A stretch of DNA of 5,222 bases from Chloroflexota bacterium (GTDB taxonomy: Bacteria; Chloroflexota; Anaerolineae; Anaerolineales; Anaerolineaceae): assembly GCA_023406965.1 (NCBI GenBank), contig JAEXTI010000444.1, positions 1 through 5,222 of the forward strand, in the 5' to 3' direction. Position numbers and translations under genes: made by a program. The notes below the pieces were generated by a model. The model saw only the letters and a program-made list of their open reading frames with translations. It did no database searches and was not told the origin of the DNA. Shown in pieces: positions 1 to 5,222 of the stretch; the stretch's first letter is position 1; every line of letters begins with the position of its first letter.

Positions 1-469
1 TGGAGATGCGCAGCGACAGCCCCAGGGATTCAAAGAAATAATAGCCGTTGAAATCAGCCTCGTTGGCGGCGATGAGTGAATAACCGGCAGGGGGCATGGT
101 GTCCTGCGAGCAGTCCGCGACGGAGGCATAAGGTTGGCCGGTGACCTGGCCGGTTATGTCCATGACGGTCAGGGCAGGGTCGGTCCAACCGGCGGGGGCG
201 TAGGCACAAACCTTGAGGTTGGGGTCGGTGGTGCCAGTATCCACCGTATAGAGCCCTAACTCGAAATCGAGGCGGTAGCTAAGCCGCTGGCCCGCGGCGC
301 AGCCCGCAGAAGGGCAGGCCGAAGGGGCTACCATCGTGAGAGTGGCGGCAGCCCGTGGCGCGGGTTGGATGAAATTTTGCGGAACCGAAGACGCGACCAG
401 AGTCAACATGACAACCAGGTGGAGTGTTACTGCAAGGACGCGCAGGAAGGGTCCGCGAGCGGGGTTCAT
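1..469 (-). CDS. Exported protein of unknown function, N-terminal part (3' end beyond the window)
   Basis: An open minus-strand frame runs without a stop from an ATG at 469 to the left edge, giving 156 codons. The N-terminus (MNPARGPFLR, then a hydrophobic stretch at about residues 11-28 ending in VASS) looks like a Sec signal peptide, so the product is probably secreted or surface-bound. The mature part is rich in Ala, Pro, Thr and Gly and has cysteines at about residues 52, 57, 88 and 120, which could form disulfides outside the cell. I recognise no domain in the visible part. A GAGG tract lies 2 nt upstream of the chosen ATG, which is closer than usual. An in-frame ATG at 484 would add five residues but has no ribosome-binding site. 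The gene lies downstream of the ABC importer operon on the same strand but behind the 530-562 hairpin, so it is probably transcribed separately. The frame and signal peptide are well supported; the function is unknown. Confidence 0.7.
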   Translation of the reverse strand, partial: MNPARGPFLRVLAVTLHLVVMLTLVASSVPQNFIQPAPRAAATLTMVAPSACPSAGCAAGQRLSYRLDFELGLYTVDTGTTDPNLKVCAYAPAGWTDPALTVMDITGQVTGQPYASVADCSQDTMPPAGYSLIAANEADFNGYYFFESLGLSLRIS

Positions 470-529
470 GTCCTCATTGTACATAAAAAACCAGACTTTG
501 GGTATGGAAGAAGGGGGGGCAGAAGCAGA

Positions 530-562
530 GCGCACTTGGGCAGGTTGCCTGCCCAAGTGCGC
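530..562 (-). terminator. Perfect 15-bp inverted repeat, likely end of the ABC importer operon
   Basis: The arms GCGCACTTGGGCAGG (530-544) and CCTGCCCAAGTGCGC (548-562) are exact reverse complements around a 3-nt loop. The repeat begins 13 nt past the TAA stop of the ATPase gene, which is where a terminator would be expected. On the minus strand the stem is followed by a pyrimidine-rich stretch containing a C7 run rather than a clear T-tract. It is therefore not a textbook intrinsic terminator; it may instead act as a 3' mRNA-stabilising structure. The strand assignment follows the operon. Confidence 0.6.
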
Positions 563-575
563 CGGATAGAGATTC

Positions 576-1304
576 TTAGAGTACTTTGCTCAGGAACAGC
601 TTGGTGCGCTCCTGGGTGGGGGTGCTGAAGAGGATATTGGGCGGGGCAATTTCGACGATTTGGCCCTCGTCCATGAAGATGGCGCGGTTGGCGGCGGCTC
701 GGGTGAAGCCCATTTCGTGCGAGACGACCACCATCGTCATGCCCTCGCGAGCCAGATTGAGCATCACATCCAGCACTTCCTGGATCATCTCGGGGTCGAG
801 GGCGCTGGTGGGCTCGTCGAAGAGCATGATTTTGGGGTTCATGGCCAGGGCGCGGGCAATAGCCACACGCTGCTGCTGCCCGCCGGAAAGTTGGGCAGGG
901 AAGGCTCTGGCCTTGTCGGGAATGCCTACTTTTTCGAGCAGGCGCATAGCAACGTTGGTTGCTTCGATCTTGCCACGCATGCGCACCACTTTTTGAGCCA
1001 GGGTGATGTTATCCAACACGCTAAGATGAGGGAAGAGGTTGAACTGCTGGAAGACCATGCCTACCTCGGTGCGGACTGCGTTGATGTTTTTGGCCGAATC
1101 GAGGGGGATATCGTCGACGATGATGGAGCCGCTGTTGAATTCTTCGAGGCGGTTGATGCAGCGCAGTAAAGTGGATTTTCCCGAGCCGGACGGACCGATG
1201 ATGACGACCACCTCGCCTTTTTCAACTTCCAGGCTGACCCCGCGCAAGGCGTGCACCGATCCGAAGTATTTGTGAATGTTTGAGATTTGAATGATGGGAG
1301 CCAT
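576..1304 (-). CDS. Polar amino-acid ABC importer, ATP-binding protein (GlnQ/HisP type)
   Basis: This 242-residue protein is the cytoplasmic ATPase that powers amino-acid uptake through the neighbouring permease. All nucleotide-binding motifs are present: Walker [10 protein letters not shown] (37-45), Q-loop in [10 protein letters not shown] (about 84-93), signature LSGGQQQR (139-146), Walker B IMLFDEP (159-165), D-loop SALD (167-170) and switch His 196 in VVSHEMGF. The FNLFPH and HEMGF context and the length of about 240 residues are typical of the polar amino-acid uptake (PAAT) ATPases such as GlnQ, HisP and ArtP. The start at 1304 lies 6 nt after the permease stop. An AAAGG/AGGA region overlapping that stop serves as ribosome-binding site, which suggests translational coupling. 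It is the last gene of the operon. The substrate cannot be read from the ATPase itself, so no gene symbol is given. Confidence 0.96.
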   Translation of the reverse strand: MAPIIQISNIHKYFGSVHALRGVSLEVEKGEVVVIIGPSGSGKSTLLRCINRLEEFNSGSIIVDDIPLDSAKNINAVRTEVGMVFQQFNLFPHLSVLDNITLAQKVVRMRGKIEATNVAMRLLEKVGIPDKARAFPAQLSGGQQQRVAIARALAMNPKIMLFDEPTSALDPEMIQEVLDVMLNLAREGMTMVVVSHEMGFTRAAANRAIFMDEGQIVEIAPPNILFSTPTQERTKLFLSKVL

Positions 1305-1310
1305 GCGGTC

Positions 1311-2132
1311 CTACCTTTCAGTCCGAGTTCGGCGTTCCAGCCAGCCCACGATCCGCGCCGAGAAGAGCGTCATGGTCAGGTAGATGAGGGCGATCATGGT
1401 CCAGGTTTCGATGGGCAGGGGGGTGATACCGGTGAATTCGCGCCCCCGGCGAGTGATATCGGCTACTGCCACCACGCTGACCAAAGAGCTGTCTTTGAGC
1501 AGGGAGATGAACTCATTGCCCACCGGCGGGAGAATGACCCGCAAGGCCTGGGGCAGGATGACGTAGCGCATAGCCTGTACGTAAGTCATGCCCAGGCTGC
1601 GAGCGGCTTCCATCTGACCTTTGGAGATGCTCTGGATTCCGGCGCGGTAGATTTCGGTCATGTAGGCGGCGTAGCACAGCGTGAGGCCAAGAACGGCCAT
1701 GGCGATTGGGTTCGCCAGGTAGGTTTGGAATGCCCGGATGTTGAGCGCTTCACCAATGTCTTTGATGATGGAAGGAAAAGCGAAGTACCAGAAGATCAAT
1801 TGAACGAGCAGCGGGACGCCGCGGGCTACCTCGACATAGACGGTGGTAAAGCCGCGAATGATTTTGACTCGCGATAAACGTCCCAGCGCGCCGAACAGGC
1901 CCACTACCAGTACCAGCAAAAACGTGATGATGGTGACCAGCACAGTGGTGCCCAGTCCGTCTTTCACGAATTTGAGGATGCGCCAGTAGGGATCGGGGCG
2001 AATGACAGCCAGCAGGCCGATCAAGCCGATGACGGCAAAAAACATCCACCACCAGGGATCAAAGCGCTGGACGTTTTCGTTGCCTGGAATGGTCGGCAGA
2101 TGAGGGTCATTGGTGTTTTTAGATAGGCTCAT
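1311..2132 (-). CDS. Polar amino-acid ABC importer, permease (HisM/GlnP family)
   Basis: This 273-residue inner-membrane protein would form the translocation channel, probably as a homodimer because only one permease gene is present. Hydrophobic segments lie at about residues 28-45, 62-85, 106-124, 142-158, 213-226 and 243-263. The family motif RGVPLLVQL (104-112) is present. So is the EAA loop that docks onto the ATPase: EAARSLG (175-181) followed by ILPQALR (192-198). The start at 2132 (MSLSKN) is chosen because AGGGAG sits 6 nt upstream. The in-frame ATG at 2186 would add 18 residues (MQKRLGTLPG...) encoded by the terminator hairpin itself, which is implausible. The binding-protein gene lies upstream behind that hairpin, and the ATPase gene follows after 6 nt. 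Family assignment is firm; the transported amino acid is not known. Confidence 0.95.
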   Translation of the reverse strand: MSLSKNTNDPHLPTIPGNENVQRFDPWWWMFFAVIGLIGLLAVIRPDPYWRILKFVKDGLGTTVLVTIITFLLVLVVGLFGALGRLSRVKIIRGFTTVYVEVARGVPLLVQLIFWYFAFPSIIKDIGEALNIRAFQTYLANPIAMAVLGLTLCYAAYMTEIYRAGIQSISKGQMEAARSLGMTYVQAMRYVILPQALRVILPPVGNEFISLLKDSSLVSVVAVADITRRGREFTGITPLPIETWTMIALIYLTMTLFSARIVGWLERRTRTER

Positions 2133-2149
2133 GAGCGTCTCCCTGGAAC

Positions 2150-2182
2150 AAAAACGGCCCGGAAGGGTTCCGAGCCGTTTTT
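2150..2182 (-). terminator. Intrinsic terminator/attenuator between binding-protein and permease genes
   Basis: On the minus strand AAAAACGGCTCGGAA pairs with TTCCGGGCCGTTTTT around a 3-nt loop. This makes a 15-bp stem with a single mismatch, ending in five Ts. The A-tract and T-tract flanks make it formally bidirectional. It starts 13 nt after the TAA of the binding-protein gene and ends 18 nt before the permease ATG. The likely role is partial termination, so that the binding protein is made in excess of the membrane and ATPase subunits, as is common for binding-protein-dependent importers. Confidence 0.85.
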
Positions 2183-2195
2183 GCATTTGAGCAGG

Positions 2196-2963
2196 TTATT
2201 GGCCGGCCAGATATTTCTGTTCCAGTTCGCCAACCGTGCCGTCAGCCTTGAGGGCTTTCAGCGCGTCGTTGATGGCCGGGAGAAGATCGTCGGCTTTGGT
2301 TTTGCAGATGGCGATGCCGTAATTTTCATCGGTGAAGACGTCGCCCACGGTCTTGAGCTTGTCGGGGTTGACAGCCAGGAAGGCCAGGGTGGTGGGGTAG
2401 TCGGCGATCACGGCGTCGATCTGCCCGTTGGACAGGTCGAGGAAGGCCATATCGTAAGAGTCATAGGTCTTGACCTCGGCTCCGGCGATGGCGGCGGCTT
2501 CCATCGCGCCGGTGGTATTGATCTGCGCGCCGATTTTCTTGCCTTCCAAATCGCTTGCGCCATTGATGTCGGCATTGGCAGCCTGAACAGTGACGATTTG
2601 ACCCGCGTTAATATAGGGGTCAGAGAAGGTCATGGTAGCTTTGCGCTCGTCGGTGATGGTGATGGCAGCGATGGCCAGGTCGTACTGGCATTCAGAGATG
2701 CCGGCCAGGACGGAATCGAAGCCCGTGTTGACGAATTCAACTTCTAGATTGGCCTTTTCGGCGATGGCTTTCATGAGCTCGACGTCGAAGCCGGTGAGTT
2801 CCTTGGTGTTTTCCTCGACCATTTCGAAGGGCGGGAAGGTGGCATCGGTGGCGACGCGCACTTTGACCTTGTCACCCGCTCCGGCGGAAGTGGATTGACA
2901 GGCGGTGAGGACCAGGCTGGCAACGACCAGCAAGGTGATTAATGCGAAAGACAGACGTTTCAT
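2196..2963 (-). CDS. Amino-acid ABC importer, substrate-binding lipoprotein (SBP family 3)
   Basis: This 255-residue extracytoplasmic receptor would capture an amino acid and deliver it to the permease. It begins with a lipoprotein signal peptide: MKR, a hydrophobic core at about residues 4-19, and lipobox LTAC with Cys22 as the lipidated residue. The mature part has the family 3 pattern: ATDATFPPFE (38-47), GFDVELMKAIAEKANL (58-73, the family signature), ITITDERK followed by FSDPY (101-117) and VIADYPT (185-191). By analogy with GlnH and HisJ/LAO proteins, Arg107 should hold the ligand carboxylate, and Asp188 the amino group. Whether it prefers polar or basic amino acids cannot be settled by eye. 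The start at 2963 has AAGGAG 6 nt upstream and puts the signal peptide at the N-terminus. Longer in-frame starts at 3041 or 3089 would bury it. It is the first gene of the importer operon. Confidence 0.96.
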   Translation of the reverse strand: MKRLSFALITLLVVASLVLTACQSTSAGAGDKVKVRVATDATFPPFEMVEENTKELTGFDVELMKAIAEKANLEVEFVNTGFDSVLAGISECQYDLAIAAITITDERKATMTFSDPYINAGQIVTVQAANADINGASDLEGKKIGAQINTTGAMEAAAIAGAEVKTYDSYDMAFLDLSNGQIDAVIADYPTTLAFLAVNPDKLKTVGDVFTDENYGIAICKTKADDLLPAINDALKALKADGTVGELEQKYLAGQ

Positions 2964-3008
2964 TCTATTCTCCTTGGTATTTGGGTGAAAACTCGTACGG
3001 GTATGCTG

Positions 3009-3014
3009 ATTATA
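3009..3014 (-). promoter_or_regulatory. Probable -10 box of the ABC importer operon
   Basis: An exact TATAAT reads on the minus strand 46 nt upstream of the binding-protein ATG, which would give a leader of about 40 nt. The matching -35 region (about 3032-3037, ATCCCG) is poor. The promoter may therefore need an activator, or the true promoter may lie elsewhere in the 213-bp divergent region. Confidence 0.45.
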
Positions 3015-3091
3015 GCGCAAAAAAGTTGGCTCGGGATTCATGACCTCCTTATTTTGCCTTGAATACAGGGTAAGAATGGGGAAAAACAATC

Positions 3092-3120
3092 TTGACAGGC
3101 ACGTTGAAACGGAATATATT
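3092..3120 (+). promoter_or_regulatory. Near-consensus sigma-70 type promoter for the 3177 gene
   Basis: A perfect -35 TTGACA (3092-3097) is followed by exactly 17 bp and then -10 TATATT (3115-3120, five of six consensus bases). Transcription would start near 3127, about 50 nt before the ATG at 3177. The downstream stretch is AT-rich. This is the most consensus-like promoter in the window and suggests a strong basal level, unless it is repressed. Confidence 0.75.
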
Positions 3121-3176
3121 ATTAGTGTAGATATTTTGTTCTAGTGCCAAAATTTCCATCAGGAATGGTATGTAAC

Positions 3177-4274
3177 ATGAATACAATCACACTCGGTCAG
3201 GCTTTTGAAAATATTTCTCAAAGGGTGGTGGTTTCGTACCTGGATCACCTGGCAGATTTTCAGGGGATCATCCCCGCGGGCGCGCCGGAAGGATTGGAGG
3301 AAGCCCAGCGAGACACACATGCTTTCTTTCATGCATTCTATACACGGCTGTTCAACGATCCAGCCTCGTTTGGCCTACCATTGGACGAAGACGCCTATGT
3401 GATCAGTGACCGGCACGGCACAAACGAAAAAGCAGAAATCACCAAGAAAGTGAAAAAGGCCCGGGACTTGATGGAATCGGGCATGGGCTTCTTAATGCAA
3501 GCCGGGGCGAAGGGCAGGCTGCGCGGCGGGGATTTGCTTCTGGACGAGGCAGTGGTGAATGATTACGCCGGAAAATCGAAGGCGAAGAGGCAGTTCCTCA
3601 AGGGGCTGGAAGCGGTTGGCTTGGCGATTGTGCCCGAAGGCGAGGGGGTGGTTTTGCGCAGTGAGCGCTTCCCGGCAATGATGCTTGCTTTCAAAATGCT
3701 GGCGGAGGCCTGTGCGCCGCAAGGCAGGACGGGCGAGTTGAACTTTGGGCGCTGCGACTTCCGAGCTTTGAATCAGGGCTACGAGCCTGAGGCAATGGAC
3801 CTGTACCGGGTGTTCAACCCGGCGGACTTCAAGCGTGTGTCCCAACTGCACGCATATCTGACGGAGTTGAACTATAAGCCGGTGTACCAGTACTATGGCA
3901 TGTCGGGTTGGGAAGTAAAGTACCAGGGCAGCCGGGCCAAGAAGGGCACACCGCTGTTGGAGATCGAATACTCCGAGCGCTATCTCAACCAATTGCGCAT
4001 CTTCATCAAGTGCGCAGCCTCCAACCGCATTGTGCCGCTGCTGGCCGACCGTCCGTTGTTCTTGCAGGAGGATTTCAACCGGCGGGCGAATCACTGCAAC
4101 GGAGACAAGTGCAATTGGTGCGCGAACAAGAAGAGCCTGGGGCCGACGGAGTGGAACTTCAAAGGTGAGACACGAACCATTTGCTGGTATACCAATCCGG
4201 ATATACACGTCGTGGACGATGCGACGGTGGATTTGGTGAAAGAGTATGTTATGCTGCACGAGGCGTTGGGGTGA
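3177..4274 (+). CDS. Uncharacterised protein with C-terminal cysteine cluster
   Basis: I do not recognise the family of this 365-residue protein. It looks soluble: there is no signal peptide or membrane segment. A Lys-rich stretch (ITKKVKKARDLMESG, about 89-103) lies in the N-terminal half. The C-terminal third carries HCNGDKCNWCANKK (306-319) and a further Cys in RTICWY (333-338), giving a C-x4-C-x2-C-x20-C spacing that could bind zinc or an iron-sulfur cluster; this is inference. A segment YKPVYQYYGMSGWEVKY (233-249) recalls the YY...W pattern of the DUF3788 protein encoded next door. The start at 3177 (MNTITLGQ) is chosen because AGGA lies 12 nt upstream, which is rather long. GTG 3144 and ATG 3165 are also in frame but have no better ribosome-binding site. 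A strong promoter precedes the gene. Coding is supported by the long frame, protein-like composition and the promoter. Confidence 0.85.
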   Translation: MNTITLGQAFENISQRVVVSYLDHLADFQGIIPAGAPEGLEEAQRDTHAFFHAFYTRLFNDPASFGLPLDEDAYVISDRHGTNEKAEITKKVKKARDLMESGMGFLMQAGAKGRLRGGDLLLDEAVVNDYAGKSKAKRQFLKGLEAVGLAIVPEGEGVVLRSERFPAMMLAFKMLAEACAPQGRTGELNFGRCDFRALNQGYEPEAMDLYRVFNPADFKRVSQLHAYLTELNYKPVYQYYGMSGWEVKYQGSRAKKGTPLLEIEYSERYLNQLRIFIKCAASNRIVPLLADRPLFLQEDFNRRANHCNGDKCNWCANKKSLGPTEWNFKGETRTICWYTNPDIHVVDDATVDLVKEYVMLHEALG

Positions 4275-4288
4275 TACCCCCACCCGGC

Positions 4289-4320
4289 CTCCTCCAATTT
4301 GTTTGAAAATTGTGGAGGAG
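4289..4320 (+). other. Intergenic RNA hairpin pairing with a GGAGGAG tract
   Basis: CTCCTCCAATTT (4289-4300) pairs with AAATT (4307-4311) and GGAGGAG (4314-4320). The stem has 12 bp, a 2-nt bulge (GT, 4312-4313) and a 6-nt loop. It lies between the stop at 4274 and the DUF3788 start at 4356. No T-tract follows on the plus strand, so it is not a standard terminator. The right arm is a Shine-Dalgarno-like sequence that the stem would hide. It could lower translation of the downstream gene or mark an RNA-processing site. Confidence 0.5.
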
Positions 4321-4355
4321 TAGTAGTTGAAGACAATGAAGCAGACACGGCGGGG

Positions 4356-4781
4356 ATGGAGACAATTAACAACGTCGAGTTGCGCGATGAAAACGTTTAT
4401 CCCGATGAGCAAGTACTCCAGGGCGTGTTGGGCGAGTCTTATGCTGCTTACTGCGCGTTGTTAAGACTGTTTGCCGAGAACGAGATGGAGCCTGAGTGGC
4501 GGTACTATCACGATGGCAAAGCCTGGTTGTGCAAGGTGCAAAAGAAGAAGCGCACCATTGTGTGGATGTCGGCCTGGAAGGGGTATATGCAGGCGACGAT
4601 GTACTTTCCCGCGAAATATATCGATGCCCTGTTTGAGCTTGATCTCAGCGAGGAACGCAAGGAAAAGATCCGCCAGACGAACAACACGGGCACATCCAAG
4701 CCCTGCATCTTTGAGGTGCGAACTGCGCAGGTTTTGGGGGAGTTCGAAACGGTGATGCGGTTCAAGTTGAAGGCAAAGTGA
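4356..4781 (+). CDS. DUF3788-family protein
   Basis: This 141-residue cytoplasmic protein matches my recollection of the DUF3788 family. Features are an acidic N-terminus, an EPEWRYYHDGKAWLCKV segment (45-61), a basic KKKRTIVW turn (63-70), a KGYMQATMYF strand (75-84), and a C-terminal half ending in MRFKLKAK. The length fits the family norm of about 140 residues. The biochemical function of DUF3788 is unknown; I assign no role. There is no signal peptide or membrane segment. The start at ATG 4356 is preceded only by a weak GGCGGGG. An in-frame TTG at 4299 would add 19 residues (MFENCGGVVV...), but it lies inside the hairpin and has no ribosome-binding site. The gene follows the Cys-cluster gene after 81 nt on the same strand with no promoter I can see between them, so the two are probably co-transcribed. 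The stop is TGA. Confidence 0.85.
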   Translation: METINNVELRDENVYPDEQVLQGVLGESYAAYCALLRLFAENEMEPEWRYYHDGKAWLCKVQKKKRTIVWMSAWKGYMQATMYFPAKYIDALFELDLSEERKEKIRQTNNTGTSKPCIFEVRTAQVLGEFETVMRFKLKAK

Positions 4782-4847
4782 AGGTTGGTTGTCTGCCCTC
4801 TACCTGGAAAGCAGCAGGGGCAGAGGTGTCGAACGGCGGGGAAAGGT

Positions 4848-4856
4848 TGTTATAAT
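4848..4856 (+). promoter_or_regulatory. Extended -10 promoter upstream of the hexosaminidase gene
   Basis: TGT followed by an exact TATAAT (4851-4856) forms an extended -10 element 38 nt upstream of the ATG at 4895. The -35 position (about 4828-4833) is not consensus, which extended -10 promoters tolerate. It implies that the hexosaminidase gene is transcribed independently of the DUF3788 gene. Confidence 0.6.
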
Positions 4857-4894
4857 CGGTTTACATCACCGATTTGATCTTAAGGAGCTTTCCG

Positions 4895-5222
4895 ATGAAC
4901 CTGATCCCCCAACCCAAGCAATGCACCCTTCGAGAAGGCCAATTTCATCTTACCGCGCAGACCGTGATCACAGCCGGGCCGCAAGCGGCAGGCGTGGCGG
5001 GTTACCTATCACGCAGCCTGTTTCCGGCCACCGGTTGGAACCTGCCGGTGCGCACAACTCGCGCCAAAGGCCACCCATTCATTTTTCTGGCCCTGGACAC
5101 CCGCCTGGAACGGTTGGGCGCCGAGGGGTATAAACTGGAAGTGACGCCGGTGGGCGTGACGGTGCGCGCCCATGCGCCGGCGGGACTGTTTTACGCCTGC
5201 CAGACACTGCTGCAACTGCTGC
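4895..5222 (+). CDS. Beta-N-acetylhexosaminidase (GH20), N-terminal domain only, cut by window end
   Basis: The open frame runs 109 codons from ATG 4895 to the right edge. AAGGAG lies 7 nt before the start (4882-4887), a near-ideal ribosome-binding site. The fragment matches the non-catalytic GH20b domain that precedes the catalytic barrel of GH20 enzymes. It has LIPQPKQ at the N-terminus, GQFHLTAQTVI (15-25), then IFLALD (63-68), LGAEGYKLEVTPVGVTVRAHAPAGLFYACQTLLQLL (74-109); the EGY, AG-FY and QTLLQLL motifs are typical of the family. The full enzyme would remove terminal beta-linked GlcNAc or GalNAc from chitin oligomers, glycoproteins or cell-wall fragments. The catalytic Asp-Glu pair lies beyond the window. 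No signal peptide is visible, so as read here the enzyme would be cytoplasmic, unlike many secreted relatives. The family call rests on motif recognition alone. Confidence 0.9.
   Translation, partial: MNLIPQPKQCTLREGQFHLTAQTVITAGPQAAGVAGYLSRSLFPATGWNLPVRTTRAKGHPFIFLALDTRLERLGAEGYKLEVTPVGVTVRAHAPAGLFYACQTLLQLL

Noticed and set aside
336..628. Two overlapping plus-strand frames (77 and 87 codons) at the left side
   Set aside because: They lie opposite the signal peptide of the exported protein and run through the 530-562 palindrome; they have no ribosome-binding site or motif.
660..1169. 169-codon plus-strand open frame opposite the ATPase gene
   Set aside because: Antisense of a gene with every ABC ATPase motif intact; His/Glu-rich nonsense composition.
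1287..1877. 196-codon plus-strand open frame opposite the permease gene
   Set aside because: The opposite strand encodes a clear permease with the EAA motif. This frame has low-complexity Asp/Gly/His-rich content and no promoter or ribosome-binding site.
2181..2747. 188-codon plus-strand open frame opposite the binding-protein gene
   Set aside because: Asp/Gly/Val-rich antisense shadow of an unambiguous SBP family 3 gene.
3492..4412. 306-codon minus-strand open frame opposite the Cys-cluster gene
   Set aside because: It is antisense to a gene with a strong promoter. Its translation is Arg/Leu/Val/His-rich with no recognisable motif, typical of the shadow frame of a GC-rich gene.
4336..4464. 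Short plus-strand frame (ATG 4336, 42 codons) in a different frame from DUF3788, near the GGAGGAG tract
   Set aside because: It overlaps the DUF3788 start in another frame and the product has no protein-like pattern. The spacing to GGAGGAG is 15 nt, and the DUF3788 frame is clearly the coding one. It could only be a regulatory upstream frame, for which there is no evidence.
4792..4824. Weak inverted repeat TCTGCCC / GGGCAGA after the DUF3788 gene
   Set aside because: Only 7 bp with a 19-nt loop and no T-tract, too weak to call a terminator.

Overview
The window is an ordinary-looking bacterial chromosomal segment, moderately GC-rich. It holds seven protein genes: two run off the window edges and five are complete. 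No tRNA, rRNA, CRISPR array, insertion sequence or phage gene is visible. The lipoprotein-type amino-acid binding protein, a secreted Cys/Pro/Thr-rich protein, a DUF3788 protein and a GH20 hexosaminidase together would fit a heterotrophic bacterium. My impression from the style of the binding protein is Chloroflexota (Anaerolineae), but this is inference and not shown by any marker gene.

Left part, minus strand. Bases 1-469 hold the N-terminal part of an unrecognised exported protein. Bases 576-2963 hold a complete polar amino-acid ABC importer, transcribed right to left as substrate-binding lipoprotein, permease, ATPase. A strong intrinsic terminator-type hairpin (2150-2182) lies between the binding-protein gene and the permease gene. 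The permease stop and the ATPase start are only 6 nt apart. A perfect 15-bp inverted repeat (530-562) closes the operon.

Middle, 2964-3176. This is a divergent control region. A near-perfect sigma-70 type promoter (TTGACA, 17 bp, TATATT) points right. A TATAAT box points left toward the binding-protein gene.

Right part, plus strand. Bases 3177-4274 encode a 365-residue protein of unknown function with a C-terminal Cys cluster. After 81 nt containing an RNA hairpin that pairs with a GGAGGAG tract, a DUF3788-type protein follows (4356-4781). A separate promoter (extended -10 TGTTATAAT) and a good ribosome-binding site lead into the start of a GH20 beta-N-acetylhexosaminidase (4895 to the right edge).

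The importer genes form one functional unit: lipoprotein capture of an amino acid, membrane channel, ATP motor. The two unknown plus-strand genes look like a small co-transcribed pair. They are the least explained part of the window, but nothing here proves a novel system.
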